62,177 nucleotides of DNA from Clostridiales bacterium UBA1316 (GCA_002307055.1 DBTM01000002.1:15553-77729), one strand, 5' to 3'. Positions 41,609 to 51,417 are shown, counted from the stretch's first letter. Made by a program: numbers and translations. Notes: a model not told the origin generated them from the letters alone.

Positions 41609-43075
41609 CTAAATCATGCTGAGCTCGAACCAAAAGGTACTGCCTGCGCCATCGGTACCTCCGCCGGTGCTGCCGATGGCGCTGCCAACGGTACCTCCGC
41701 CGGTGCTGCCGATGGCGCTGCTGACGCCAAAGGGCGCGTCATGCGCCTCCAGGATACCCTTCACAATTGAAAGGCCCAGGCCGGTTCCGACAACCTCACG
41801 CTTATGGGAATTATCGGATTTATAATACCGCTCCCAGATGTGCTCCAACTCCTCCTGCGGGATGCCCAGCCCCGTATCACGGACCGCAAATCGGACTTTT
41901 CCCTCTTTTTTAACGACATCTATAAAAATTTTCTTGTCGTCGCCGGTGTAATTTACGGCATTGCTGATGAGGTTATAAATAACCTGCTCGATCTTTGGCG
42001 CATCGGCATAAACCAAAGCATCTTCCTCACAATGAAATTCAAACACGTACCCACTGTGTTCCGAAAGTGCCTTGAAGCGGTTTAATATCACACGCGTTTT
42101 ATCGCTGAGATCAAATTCAGTCCGATTCATCTGTGACGTGCCGGACTGGAGCTTCGACAGGTCAAGAATATCGGTTATCAGCGCATTGAGCCTGTCGGAT
42201 TCCTCGATGATAACCTGCGTGTGCGCACTGCGCTTATCCGCCCGATCTCCTGAGACATCGCGGATGAGCTCGGCATACATTTTTACCATAGTGAGCGGCG
42301 TGCGTAAGTCATGGGAGACGTTTGCAATCAGCTCTCTTTGGAGCTTATTGGTTTTTGAAAGCTCATTGGTCGCATAGTTGAGCGTTGAAGCCAGCTGATC
42401 AATTTCCGTATAGCCGCCGTTTTCAAAATGGATGTCGTAATTCCCTTCTGCCAGCTTGGACGCGGTATTTGTAATTTTGGCGATAGGCCCGGCGAGACGG
42501 GAGGCAATCAGCATCGAAATTGCGACAGATAACGCGAGCGCGATGATCATGACGATGATGAGCTGTTCCTGCAGCAAGGCGGCAGGTGAATCGGCCAGAT
42601 TAATCTGAGTGCTGACCAGGAGATATTTATTGCCGCCGGAATTGCCGGACAGCGTGATCCCATATATAAGCGTTTTACCGGCAGAGTGCGGAACGCTCGT
42701 ACTGGCGGATACCGTCCCGTCAGCACTTTGAATAAGCTTTGCGAGAACCGCTGAAACGGACGGTTCGTCTCGCTCGGGCGCACCGCCGGGATTATTCGGT
42801 CTGTCATGCGAATTGCCGCCGGCATCGACGATGCGGACAGTAATACCGGGGCCGTAAAACTGGCTAACCGACGCCTCCGGCAAATTGCCGGCCTCATAGC
42901 TGGCTGCGACGGTCTCGGCGGTTTTCTGCAGCTCGTTCATCTTCGTTTTTGTATAGAAGCTGTTCAAAAAAACAATCTGAAGAAGCCAGAGCGCCGCCAT
43001 AATAAAGATTGTAAATACGATAAAGCAGCCCCAAATTTTGAATCGGAGACTTCTGGTCTTCTTTTTCTTTAACAT
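41609..43075 (-). CDS. Sensor histidine kinase
   Basis: A 488-residue membrane kinase. An N-terminal helix (FIVFTIFIMAALWLLQIVFL) and a second one (LIIVMIIALALSVAISMLI) flank an extracellular sensor of about 135 residues. HAMP (ASRLAGPIAKITNTASKLAE), HisKA with the phospho-accepting His in NVSHDLRTPL, and HATPase with N box LISNAVNY, DTGLGIP and GTGLGLSIVKG follow. Close to the end a 12-residue segment is duplicated (GSAIGSTGGGTV-like) between the G2 box and the last strand TFWFELSMI; this insert is encoded by two 36-bp direct repeats. It lies 14 bases after the response regulator gene. The signal is unknown. Confidence 0.9.
   Translation of the reverse strand: MLKKKKTRSLRFKIWGCFIVFTIFIMAALWLLQIVFLNSFYTKTKMNELQKTAETVAASYEAGNLPEASVSQFYGPGITVRIVDAGGNSHDRPNNPGGAPERDEPSVSAVLAKLIQSADGTVSASTSVPHSAGKTLIYGITLSGNSGGNKYLLVSTQINLADSPAALLQEQLIIVMIIALALSVAISMLIASRLAGPIAKITNTASKLAEGNYDIHFENGGYTEIDQLASTLNYATNELSKTNKLQRELIANVSHDLRTPLTMVKMYAELIRDVSGDRADKRSAHTQVIIEESDRLNALITDILDLSKLQSGTSQMNRTEFDLSDKTRVILNRFKALSEHSGYVFEFHCEEDALVYADAPKIEQVIYNLISNAVNYTGDDKKIFIDVVKKEGKVRFAVRDTGLGIPQEELEHIWERYYKSDNSHKREVVGTGLGLSIVKGILEAHDAPFGVSSAIGSTGGGTVGSAIGSTGGGTDGAGSTFWFELSMI
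41654..41725 (-). repeat. Two 36-bp direct repeats inside the histidine kinase gene
   Basis: Units 41654-41689 and 41690-41725 differ at only two bases. The unit is a multiple of three, so the duplication stays in frame and adds a Gly/Ser/Thr-rich loop near the C-terminus of the kinase. Confidence 0.9.
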
Positions 43076-43089
43076 TTTTTCAGCTCATT

Positions 43090-43767
43090 TCAGACTTCAA
43101 ATTTATACCCAACACCGCGCAGCGTGACAATAGCATCTTTATATGGCCCGAGATTGGCGCGGAGCATTTTGATATGGGTATCAACCGTCCTGTCGTCTCC
43201 GTAATAATCGTAACCCCAAACCTCGGTCAGGAGCTTTTCTCTGGTGAGCGCAATATTCCGATTTTTCACAAGATAAAACAGCAGCTCAGTTTCTTTCAGC
43301 GTCAGCTCAATCTTTTTTTTATCCACAAAAACATCTCTTGCGGAGAAATCGATTTCAAATCCGCCGAACTTCATCTGCGTATCCGGCATCACCGCTTGTT
43401 TGAGTCCCTTGCTCCGGCTGACGATGACGCTGACACGAGCCATAACTTCCTTCGGCGAAAACGGCTTGACGACGTAGTCATCAATGCCGACCTCAAAACC
43501 AAACAGCTTGTCATATTCCTCGCCTCTGGCTGAAAGCATCAGCACCGGTATATTCTTATACTTGCGAATCTCCTTGCAGGCGGAAAACCCATCGAGCTTG
43601 GGCATCATAACATCCATAATAATGATGTCAAAATCCTGTTCGCGGCAAAGGCGGATTGCTTCCATTCCGTCCGCTGCCTCGGTAACCGTATGCTTGTCAA
43701 ATTCCGCATACTCCCGAAGGCCTTCTCTGATTTTCTGTTCATCATCTACAACTAAAATATGTGCCAT
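43090..43767 (-). CDS. OmpR-family response regulator
   Basis: The 225-residue protein has a receiver domain (ILVVDDEQKIREGLREYAEF, phospho-acceptor Asp in DIIIMDVMMPKLDGF, switch residues in VLMLSARGEEYDK and VVKPFSPKEV) and a C-terminal winged HTH (LTLKETELLFYLVKNRNIAL, EVWGYDYYGDDRTVDTHIKM, TLRGVGYKFEV). It is the first gene of a two-gene operon with the kinase. The neighbouring divergent GT39 gene is a possible target, giving a cell-envelope response, but this is inferred from position. Confidence 0.93.
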   Translation of the reverse strand: MAHILVVDDEQKIREGLREYAEFDKHTVTEAADGMEAIRLCREQDFDIIIMDVMMPKLDGFSACKEIRKYKNIPVLMLSARGEEYDKLFGFEVGIDDYVVKPFSPKEVMARVSVIVSRSKGLKQAVMPDTQMKFGGFEIDFSARDVFVDKKKIELTLKETELLFYLVKNRNIALTREKLLTEVWGYDYYGDDRTVDTHIKMLRANLGPYKDAIVTLRGVGYKFEV

Positions 43768-43925
43768 ACAAAAACCCCCCGTTATACGAACACTCTGACT
43801 ATACGTTTCAACTGTGTTAATCGTGTGAAATCAGAGGGAAGAATGGATGAAATTAATATATACAATTGTAGCTGTTTCAAATTCTTTTGGCAACCCGCTT
43901 TTCTCTTAGAACCTACCGCCTTGCT

Positions 43926-43953
43926 TTGACTGTATCAAGTGCATATGTACAAT
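43926..43953 (+). promoter_or_regulatory. Promoter of the GT39 gene
   Basis: TTGACT (43926-43931), 16 bases and TACAAT (43948-43953), about 80 bases upstream of the start codon, in the region shared with the divergent two-component system. Confidence 0.5.
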
Positions 43954-44035
43954 TCATGATAATTTCAATCAGCTATCATCTGGATTTCACATTGATGCTT
44001 CATAATGCAGACATATCGCTTAAGGAGTGTTCATA

Positions 44036-46213
44036 ATGAATACGAAATATATCGCGAAAATCGGCCCGCCGTCATCCTTTCTTAAAAAGAATTGGCATTT
44101 GGCCGTACTTTTCCTTATTGCTTTACTATCGTTCGGCCTGAACTTCTACGCTATTTCAAAGATCGGTTATGGCAATGCCTATTATGCCGCGGCGATAAAA
44201 AGCATGACCGAAAGCTTTAAAAATTTCTTTTATGTCGCGTTTGACCCAGCCGGACTTGTCTCAGTCGATAAGCCGCCGCTTGGCTTGTGGATACAGGCCG
44301 TTTTTGTGCTTATCTTTGGCTATCACGGATGGGCAATGCTTCTCCCCCAGGCTTTGGCAGGTACCGGCGCCTGTTTAATGATGTATAAGCTGACCTCAAA
44401 GTATTTCGGTCATGCTGCGGGTCTTATCTCCGCACTGGTTTTTGCGCTGACGCCCGCCGCTGTTGTCGCTGCGCGCAACAATACAATGGATATGCAGCTC
44501 ATCTTCGTCCTGCTTGTTGCGGCATGGTTTCTGTTTAAGTCCATTGAAACGTCAAAGTGGCGCTATCTTTTTATATGCGCGGTATTTGTCGGTTTAGGGT
44601 TTAATATAAAAATGCTTCAGGCTTATATGATCTTACCGGCTGTTGTTATCGTCTATCTTGTTTTCGCCAAGGAAAAAATAATAAAACGTTTCGCCGCCGG
44701 CATTATCAGTCTTGTCATCATGGCGGTCATCTCCTTTGCCTGGGTTGCCGCCGTCGATCTCACGCCGGCTGGCAGCCGTCCTTATGTCGGCAGCTCTACA
44801 AATAATACAGTGGCAGAGCTGATCATCGGTCACAACGGTCTTGAACGGCTGTATGGCGGAAGCGGTGGCGGTGGCCCGGGCATGTTTGGCGGCAATAATG
44901 CAGATGGCGGAATGAACCGGAATTCTGGCGGTCCCGGCGGCAGCCAAGGCGGTAACCCCGGTACGCTTCCGAATCAAAGCGTCGGTACCGGCAATCCGAC
45001 ATCCGGAGACACTGCCCAAATGCCGGACAACAGACCGAGCGGCCAGAGTTTTGGCGGCGGGCCTAACGCCAACAGCGGCGCAGGCGGCGGACAACCCGGC
45101 GGCACAGACGGCGGTATGGGCGGCGGTCAGCCCGGTGGCGGTATGGGTGGCGGTACGGGCGGCGGCGCAGGCGGATCCGGAAACGACATCGGCACAGCCG
45201 GTTTACTGAGGCTCTGGAGTTCAAGCCTCTACGGGCAGGCCGCATGGCTCATCGTTCTGGCACTCTTCTGCATCTTAGCAAAGCTCGGGAAATTTAGCTT
45301 TAAAAAAATGACTGTCCAGCAAGGCGTGTTTATCTTTTGGATTATCTGGCTCGTCACCATGTACACGTTTTTCAGCTTCGCCGGCTTCTGGCACCGATAT
45401 TATCTCTGTATGTTCGCACCGGCTATCGCGGGGCTTGCCGGTATTGGAGTGCCTGAAATGGTCAAAGCGTTTCGGGACAGACACGGCTGGAAGCAGTTCC
45501 TTCTGCCGGTATCGCTCCTGGGCACATTCGCGCCGGAACTCATCTATGTCTGGAGCTATACGGCCCTCAGAGCATGGCTGGCACCGGTTATGCTTGCCGC
45601 AGCAGCCGCTTCCCTCATGCTGATGGCGCTGCATTATATAAAACCGAAAAATTTTATTCTCCTGACAGCTTCCGCCCTCATGCTCGTCTCACTCCTCGCC
45701 GCGCCCCTGTACTGGTCTCTGACGGTGGTTCTTTATGTCGAACAAAATTCGACCCTCCCTTATGCGGGCCCGGAGCTCGCCTCGACAGCCGCTATAAGGG
45801 GTATGACGCCGAATCAGGAAGTGCTGACATCAGGCGACAGCGGTACAAACGCGCTGGAGGATTATCTTGTCGCACATTATAAAGCGGGCAGCTATCTGGT
45901 TGTCTCTCAGCGTGCAAACGATGTGGCTCAGTTTATCGTAGACACCGGCCTCCCGGCAGTTGCCTATGGCGGATTCTTGGGTTCTGACAACGCCATGACA
46001 CTCGATCAGCTCAAAACCCTTGTGAGTGAAGGCAAAGTCACCTACTTTATGATCACCAGTCAGAACAGCGGCCGTAATTCCGACCTCACGTCCTATGTCG
46101 AGAAAACCGCAACCCTGATTGACTCGTCCGAATATCTTGGGACAACAGCTCAGTCAGGCGGCGGAAGCTCATCGGGCGGCATCAGCGGCTCCTCGTTATA
46201 CCTTTTCAGCTGA
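44036..46213 (+). CDS. GT39-family membrane glycosyltransferase (ArnT/YkcB-like)
   Basis: The 725-residue protein has an N-terminal GT39 domain: first helix LAVLFLIALLSFGLNFYAI, then DKPPLGLWIQAVF, a conserved loop with catalytic acidic residues, GWAMLLPQALAG, and NNTMDMQLIFVLLVAAW. It probably transfers a sugar from a polyprenyl-phosphate carrier on the outer membrane face. Between the membrane blocks (about residues 270-385) lies a long Gly/Asn/Pro-rich segment (YGGSGGGGPGMFGG and GGMGGGQPGGGMGGG), likely an exposed flexible loop known in Firmicutes relatives. More helices and a C-terminal soluble domain (MTPNQEVLTSGDSGTNALED) follow. AAGGAG precedes the ATG at 44036. It is divergent from the two-component system. 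Confidence 0.85.
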   Translation: MNTKYIAKIGPPSSFLKKNWHLAVLFLIALLSFGLNFYAISKIGYGNAYYAAAIKSMTESFKNFFYVAFDPAGLVSVDKPPLGLWIQAVFVLIFGYHGWAMLLPQALAGTGACLMMYKLTSKYFGHAAGLISALVFALTPAAVVAARNNTMDMQLIFVLLVAAWFLFKSIETSKWRYLFICAVFVGLGFNIKMLQAYMILPAVVIVYLVFAKEKIIKRFAAGIISLVIMAVISFAWVAAVDLTPAGSRPYVGSSTNNTVAELIIGHNGLERLYGGSGGGGPGMFGGNNADGGMNRNSGGPGGSQGGNPGTLPNQSVGTGNPTSGDTAQMPDNRPSGQSFGGGPNANSGAGGGQPGGTDGGMGGGQPGGGMGGGTGGGAGGSGNDIGTAGLLRLWSSSLYGQAAWLIVLALFCILAKLGKFSFKKMTVQQGVFIFWIIWLVTMYTFFSFAGFWHRYYLCMFAPAIAGLAGIGVPEMVKAFRDRHGWKQFLLPVSLLGTFAPELIYVWSYTALRAWLAPVMLAAAAASLMLMALHYIKPKNFILLTASALMLVSLLAAPLYWSLTVVLYVEQNSTLPYAGPELASTAAIRGMTPNQEVLTSGDSGTNALEDYLVAHYKAGSYLVVSQRANDVAQFIVDTGLPAVAYGGFLGSDNAMTLDQLKTLVSEGKVTYFMITSQNSGRNSDLTSYVEKTATLIDSSEYLGTTAQSGGGSSSGGISGSSLYLFS

Positions 46214-46270
46214 CTGCCCCGAACGCTTTGCTTTTAAGCGCCGAAACACTTCAAATTTATAAATAAAAAA

Positions 46271-46304
46271 GCCGGGAATCACTTTCCAACAGGTGATTCC
46301 CGAC
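46271..46304. terminator. Terminator after the GT39 gene
   Basis: CGGGAATCAC (46273-46282) pairs with GTGATTCCCG (46293-46302). The plus strand then has CTCTTTATTT and the minus strand GCTTTTTTATTT, so it can end transcription from both sides. Confidence 0.7.
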
Positions 46305-46456
46305 TCTTTATTTATGAAGGACAAGGCTGAACAATTACTCATTAACGACCGGAAACCACAGTACATACCTGCATCTGCCCATTCCAGAAGCAATCAGCAA
46401 ACATCATTAACAGCCTGTTTCAGCTGATGCAGAATTTCATTCGTATTTATGTATGG

Positions 46457-47938
46457 TCACGCGTGCTTTTCGGCAGGTTTCGCGGCGGGTGTATCGAATT
46501 TCATAATTGCGTCGCTGTAATTGCCGCCGGCTTGGACGGCTTTTGCGGCGGGCGTGTCGGTGCCGTAGTTGACAGCCTCGAGCAATTCATACATCCTCGG
46601 GTCGGTGTTATCCTGCCTCGGCAGGGGGACGTTCTGCTCGTGACTGAGAATGTACTGGACTTTCTTTATATCCACGTTAGCGGTGGTGGTACCGTTCTTA
46701 ACGGCGACCGCAGAAGCAACGCCGGCGGCCTGACCGGTGCCCACGCACTGGGGGATCAGGCTGAGCCAGTCGATGGTGAGGGCATCGGCGGAGAGGTGAC
46801 GGCCGGGAGCCAGCAGGTTGTCGATATCAGCCGGAACGATGCAGCTGTACGGGATCTCGACGGGGACGCCGCCGTTGACTGTGCTGACGGTGGGATGCCA
46901 GGCAATAACATCATCCCACTCGCGATGGAAGGCGAAGTCCTCCGGATGCATGATATGTTTGCCGATCAGGCGGCGGCTGCAGCGCGCGCCGAGCTGCGGG
47001 GCAATGTCGTAAAGATAGGCGTTCTGCAGGGCGGGAACACACTTGCGGCACCAGGCGATGGTTTCCCGGATGGTATCGCGTACTGTCAGCTCGGTGGCGG
47101 TCAGGTCGGCGATACTGGCGCAGTTCTTGTCGGGCAGCCAGTTGTTGAACCAGACCACATCGTTGCGCTCGGTCTCAAAAAAGCCGGTGCGGAAGCCGGC
47201 AATGCGGACAATTCCGGCGCTGAAGGCGCGTGCCGCTTCGGGATGCGCTCTGCTCCACTCGCGGTAGGCGCGGTAGTCAATGCCGCCCATACGCCAGACC
47301 AGCGCTGTCTTGTCGCAGCGGGAGCCGACGCTCTCAAAGTCGGCGATACGGTTGCACTGATAAAAAATATCGCCGTCGCCTGTAGCGTCTATGACGACCT
47401 TCGCCAGCACTGTTTTGCGGCCTTCCTTGGACTCGAAGATGACACCGGTGATTTTGTCCCCGTCCACAATCGGCTTGCAGCCCCAGGTGTGGAACATAAT
47501 TTTGATATTGGGGCACTCCTTGACCATCTTATCGAGCTCGATCTTGCACTGATTGGGTTCCACGGTGACATTGCGGCCAACCGCTCTGCCGAAGCCGCCG
47601 TACCGCTCCATGAGCGCGGCGTCCGTGCTGCCCACATCTTCCTTCGGCGCACCCAAAACGCTGCCGGGGGCGGTGATGTCCAGGCGGTCGAACCACTCCT
47701 CCTGGATACCGCGGACGAAGAGCCTGTCGCCGTAGCTCAGGCCGGGAACCAGAATGACATAACCTCCGGTTACATCGCCGCCGAAGTAGCCATATCGCTC
47801 CATCAGCACAACATTGACGCCGCAGCGTGCCGCCGCAATCGCCGCGGAATGCCCCGCGGAGCCGCCGCCAACCACCAAAACGTCGGTTTCGGTGTATACA
47901 GACAGGTCTCGCGCAGCTTCGGAAATGGTTTTACTCAT
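46457..47938 (-). CDS. FAD-dependent oxidoreductase (FAD_oxidored family)
   Basis: The 493-residue flavoprotein has the FAD motif TDVLVVGGGSAGHSAAIAAA near residue 20, then LMERYGYFGGDVTGG and VVIDATGDGDIFYQCN, and ends with a second FAD-contact region (NLLAPGRHLSADAL, GTGQAAGVASA). This architecture fits the PF12831 family, often found next to polysaccharide or aromatic-compound genes in gut and soil anaerobes; the substrate is unknown. No signal peptide is seen. The ATG at 47936-47938 has AAAGGA at proper distance and is preferred to an ATG nine bases upstream. It is monocistronic. Confidence 0.8.
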   Translation of the reverse strand: MSKTISEAARDLSVYTETDVLVVGGGSAGHSAAIAAARCGVNVVLMERYGYFGGDVTGGYVILVPGLSYGDRLFVRGIQEEWFDRLDITAPGSVLGAPKEDVGSTDAALMERYGGFGRAVGRNVTVEPNQCKIELDKMVKECPNIKIMFHTWGCKPIVDGDKITGVIFESKEGRKTVLAKVVIDATGDGDIFYQCNRIADFESVGSRCDKTALVWRMGGIDYRAYREWSRAHPEAARAFSAGIVRIAGFRTGFFETERNDVVWFNNWLPDKNCASIADLTATELTVRDTIRETIAWCRKCVPALQNAYLYDIAPQLGARCSRRLIGKHIMHPEDFAFHREWDDVIAWHPTVSTVNGGVPVEIPYSCIVPADIDNLLAPGRHLSADALTIDWLSLIPQCVGTGQAAGVASAVAVKNGTTTANVDIKKVQYILSHEQNVPLPRQDNTDPRMYELLEAVNYGTDTPAAKAVQAGGNYSDAIMKFDTPAAKPAEKHA

Positions 47939-48150
47939 ATATATCATCCTTTCAAAATATTAACATGTTATTACTCTTTTAAGAAAAGAGCACATTTCAT
48001 AATTTCATAATATCACTTCACCTGGATATGTAAATAATGTATACTGGTATAATTAAAATAAATAATTTCCGGTATTATTATTAATGGACGGTATAGGCTG
48101 TGTCATGTCGACTAATCTATGTTGATTTATAAAGATAGCGAGGCGGAAAT

Positions 48151-49134
48151 ATGATTACATACCGAAAAGCAGCGGCGGACGATGTTCGCCCGGCACTCGA
48201 CCTTGTGCTTAATATGTTCGTGAAATTTCAGATGCCGGATTACGAACCGCAGGCGCTCGAATACTTTAAGGCGGCGCGTACAGAAAACGAGAATTACATA
48301 GGCGACTATGAAGCAGGCAAAAACATGATGTTTATTGCGCTTGACGGAGAGAAAATCGTCGGCATGATTAATGAACACGGAAATAACCGCCACATTTCCG
48401 AAATGGCGGTTGACGGCGCTTATCATCGCAGAGGTATAGCGACTGAGCTGATGAATCGCATGGTATGCACGCTAAAGCTGCAGGGTGTGGATAAAATTTC
48501 TCTGACTGCCTCGCCTTATGGCCTGCCATTTTATCTAAATTACGGTTTCAAGCCTATTGATATAGTTCAAAGACCAAAGACCGGTTTCGTATTCACCCCG
48601 ATGGAATATACCCCAAACGAGATATGGGACGTGCTGGACGAATACGGCAATAAAACCGGGCGATACGCAGAGCGTGGCAGGAAAATGGCGGCTGGGGATT
48701 ATCACCTTGTCGTCCATGTTTGGAAGCACAACAGCAAAGGCGAATGGCTGATTGACAAACGTACGATTAGGGGTACAAGCATGGACGGCAAATGGGAAAC
48801 CACAGGAGGCGCCGCAATCGCGGGCGATGACAGCTTAACTGCCGCTCTTCGCGAGGCGAAGGAAGAGCTGGGGCTTGACCTCGGCCCTAAAAAGGGCCTT
48901 TTGTTCCGCCGAACCGCCCAGCATGGAAACGACGGGCATTCCTGGCTGCAGGACGCCTGGGTGTTTGAGCACGACTGCTCCATCGAGGCTGTCCGTTTTC
49001 AAGAGAGCGAAACCTGCGACGCAATGTGGGCGACAACCGATAAAATCCGTGAGATGATGGCGGCGGGCGAGTTTCTCAGCGAGTGGTTTTATCCGTACTT
49101 CGAAGAGATGGCGGAGAGATGGAGACTTCTATAA
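48151..49134 (+). CDS. GNAT acetyltransferase fused to a Nudix hydrolase
   Basis: The 327-residue protein joins two enzymes. Residues 1-150 are a GNAT domain (HISEMAVDGAYHRRGIATEL with acetyl-CoA loop, then YGLPFYLNYGFKPIDI). Residues 155-327 are an IDI-like Nudix domain (IWDVLDEYGNKTGRYAERGR) with a Nudix box GAAIAGDDSLTAALREAKEE followed by LG, in which the first box Glu is Asp. The REAKEE metal-binding core is intact. A bifunctional acetyltransferase and nucleotide- or prenyl-diphosphate-related pyrophosphatase is inferred; substrates are unknown. GAGGCGG precedes the ATG. It is monocistronic with a terminator at 49176-49217. Confidence 0.8.
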   Translation: MITYRKAAADDVRPALDLVLNMFVKFQMPDYEPQALEYFKAARTENENYIGDYEAGKNMMFIALDGEKIVGMINEHGNNRHISEMAVDGAYHRRGIATELMNRMVCTLKLQGVDKISLTASPYGLPFYLNYGFKPIDIVQRPKTGFVFTPMEYTPNEIWDVLDEYGNKTGRYAERGRKMAAGDYHLVVHVWKHNSKGEWLIDKRTIRGTSMDGKWETTGGAAIAGDDSLTAALREAKEELGLDLGPKKGLLFRRTAQHGNDGHSWLQDAWVFEHDCSIEAVRFQESETCDAMWATTDKIREMMAAGEFLSEWFYPYFEEMAERWRLL

Positions 49135-49175
49135 TACCCATAATCGCACTGCCAGAGCATCAGAATAATCCAAAA

Positions 49176-49217
49176 AAGTACCGGGAATTGACCTTTTTGA
49201 GGTTACTCCCGGTACTT
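49176..49217. terminator. Terminator after the GNAT-Nudix gene
   Basis: AAGTACCGGGA (49176-49186) pairs perfectly with TCCCGGTACTT (49207-49217) around a 20-base loop. It lies between this gene and the convergent AraC gene. Confidence 0.6.
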
Positions 49218-49333
49218 ATCAACCGTTTATTTTTAATCGCTTACATCTTTCGTACCACACCCGCACTGCTTGAACATAGTATACGTCAGCTCTATCATGC
49301 CGATCATTTAATCTGGAATACAAGAAGCTGCGG

Positions 49334-50179
49334 TTATGCCTTGACATACGGGATGTGAATTTCAACTTTGCAGCGGTCTTGCTCGTTGTTCCATTCTATG
49401 TAGCTTTCTATCGTCGGCAGGCAATCAATTTTATAACCGGACTTAGGGAGCAGCTCGTTTTTGACATACCACCACGCGTTACCAAGCACATCCTCGGAAA
49501 CGCTTCCGGCAAGCTCATATATAAGCCATGCGTGCTTGGGATATGTATAGCTCTCCAAGCCTTCCATGTCCTCCTCAAGCTCCATACCAACCATATAGTC
49601 ATTGCTGCCATCGGCACCGAAGCCGAAGCATACACCTAAAAACGGCTTGCCTGTTTCAAGCGCTTCTAATTTTCGAACACTGCCATCCTCTCTGGCGACA
49701 CCCCATGTACCGCCGCCTTGCGGCGTAATGCGTCTTCTGCCGACGACCTTGAAGGAAGGTCTTTCCACCAGGATATAATCCATTTCGATTTTTGCCACGT
49801 TGAAGCCACCCCTTATACTGATTTGAATTGACAGAGGGTCAAAGGATTTCAGCTGATATTGGAACTTGCGAGCAGCCGACGGCGTGATCCCATGAAAACG
49901 TGTAAACGCTTTCGTAAAGCTTTCGGGTGTATCATAGCCGTATTTTATAGCAATATCTATGACTTTTATATCTCTTGAGAATAACTCCTGTCCAGCAAGC
50001 GACAGCCGTCTGCTGCGAATATATTCGCTGATCGTCATTCCCGTTATAATTCTGAAAATACGCTGAAAGTGCGTATTGGATGTATAAACACTCTCGGCAA
50101 TGCTCTCAGCGTCGATATCCTCAAGCAGATTCTCTTCGATATAGTCAATGGCCTTTTGCAAACTCTCAATCCAGTCCAT
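49334..50179 (-). CDS. AraC-family regulator with GyrI-like effector domain
   Basis: The N-terminal AraC HTH pair reads IDAESIAESVYTSNTHFQRI and IDIAIKYGYDTPESFTKAFT, then GITPSAARK. The effector domain (about 125-281) includes RPSFKVVGRRRITPQGGGTW, FGADGSNDYMVGMELEEDME and YTYPKHAWLIYELAG. It is a member of the drug/small-molecule-responsive AraC-GyrI group with paralogues at 35755 and 50405. The ATG at 50177-50179 has GGGGGAG upstream. No target gene is adjacent. It is convergent with the GNAT-Nudix gene. Confidence 0.85.
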   Translation of the reverse strand: MDWIESLQKAIDYIEENLLEDIDAESIAESVYTSNTHFQRIFRIITGMTISEYIRSRRLSLAGQELFSRDIKVIDIAIKYGYDTPESFTKAFTRFHGITPSAARKFQYQLKSFDPLSIQISIRGGFNVAKIEMDYILVERPSFKVVGRRRITPQGGGTWGVAREDGSVRKLEALETGKPFLGVCFGFGADGSNDYMVGMELEEDMEGLESYTYPKHAWLIYELAGSVSEDVLGNAWWYVKNELLPKSGYKIDCLPTIESYIEWNNEQDRCKVEIHIPYVKA

Positions 50180-50404
50180 TTCACTCTCTCCCCCATTTGT
50201 AACATAATACCACACAATGCCATCAATAGCCTGTCTTTTTATACTCCGAAGTGTCCGGTTTATTAATAAATAAGAATTCCAAAGAGACTACCTATTGATA
50301 ATATGCACCGCAACCAAATTTAGGGGTATGCATCTTTTAACGTTATCAAATCTTGCATACCCTAGAATATTAGAGAATGATTAATCCTCTTTAAAGTTGT
50401 TGAT

Positions 50405-51277
50405 TTAAGCCTTTCTTACAGGAATCCATACTTCTTGATAATACTTGCCGTTTGGGGTGTCGTAATAGACCTCTATATCAGGCCCCGCGGCCTTGTCGTA
50501 GCCGGAGGACGGCAGCCATTCGCTGTGCGCTCTGTTGTACATCTTGAGAATCTCAGTACCCATGTGGTCGGTAGCGTCGCTGCGGAACACAGCCCATGTG
50601 AACTTCGGAATCTGTGCCACACGATAACCGTCGGTGTCGCTTTCTGACTTTTTTAGGGCGCAAATGATATATGGGAAGCTATCGTCACCAGATTCAAAGT
50701 AACCGCATATCGCGCCTATACAATGCTTACCATCCTCACCATTTTTCGCTCCCGCCGCCTTATAAAGCCGTTCATATTCACCGTTCCCGAAGCATTCATC
50801 CCAAAAGCCCGGTACTCTGTCGTTTTCGTCGTTCTTAAAAATCCGCTCGATACCAAACACCTCGAACGCCTCGCGTTCCTCAATTCTCCAGTTCATCGCC
50901 TGCACTCCTTCAATTTTGATTTGAAAGGTAAGCGGCGGGAATATGGTAAGACTAATGCCCGGTTCTCTGGCGTTCGACGGCGTGACACCGTGCTGTTTCA
51001 CAAAAGCACGGGTGAAGCTGTCCGCGCTGTCGTAACCATACAAAATCGCGAGATCAATGACCTTATCACCGCCATTTTGCAATTTCATCGCGGCCAGCGA
51101 CAGCTTGCGTTTGCGGATATATTCGGAAAGCGACATATCGGCGATGTAGTAAAACAATCGCCCAAAGTGATAAGGTGAATACGCTGTGACACTTGACACG
51201 TCCGTAAGCTCCATGTCATCTTCTATATGCTCTTCAATGTATGCCATCGCGCTGTTTAATTGGGTGAGAATATCCAT
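50405..51277 (-). CDS. AraC-family regulator with GyrI-like effector domain
   Basis: The 290-residue protein begins with DILTQLNSAMAYIEEHIEDD and the AraC HTH segments ELTDVSSVTAYSPYHFGRLF and IDLAILYGYDSADSFTRAFV, then GVTPSNAREPG. The C-terminal domain (EREAFEVFGIERIFKNDEND, SFPYIICALKKSESDTDGYR, AQIPKFTWAVFRSDATDHMG) matches the GyrI-like fold. It lies 225 bases upstream of another AraC-GyrI gene on the same strand, separated by an imperfect inverted repeat (50321-50364), suggesting tandem duplication and divergence. GGAGG lies before the ATG. Confidence 0.87.
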   Translation of the reverse strand: MDILTQLNSAMAYIEEHIEDDMELTDVSSVTAYSPYHFGRLFYYIADMSLSEYIRKRKLSLAAMKLQNGGDKVIDLAILYGYDSADSFTRAFVKQHGVTPSNAREPGISLTIFPPLTFQIKIEGVQAMNWRIEEREAFEVFGIERIFKNDENDRVPGFWDECFGNGEYERLYKAAGAKNGEDGKHCIGAICGYFESGDDSFPYIICALKKSESDTDGYRVAQIPKFTWAVFRSDATDHMGTEILKMYNRAHSEWLPSSGYDKAAGPDIEVYYDTPNGKYYQEVWIPVRKA

Positions 51278-51417
51278 GCTCCCGACCTCCTTTCAGTAAT
51301 CATAGTAGCATGCTCATTGAATTGGCATCCGACTTTTTAATTAGAGTTATGTGGGGTGTTTTTATGAATACAAAACGTATAAGAAAGCAATACAATCAGC
51401 TGACTTATGTATAAAAC

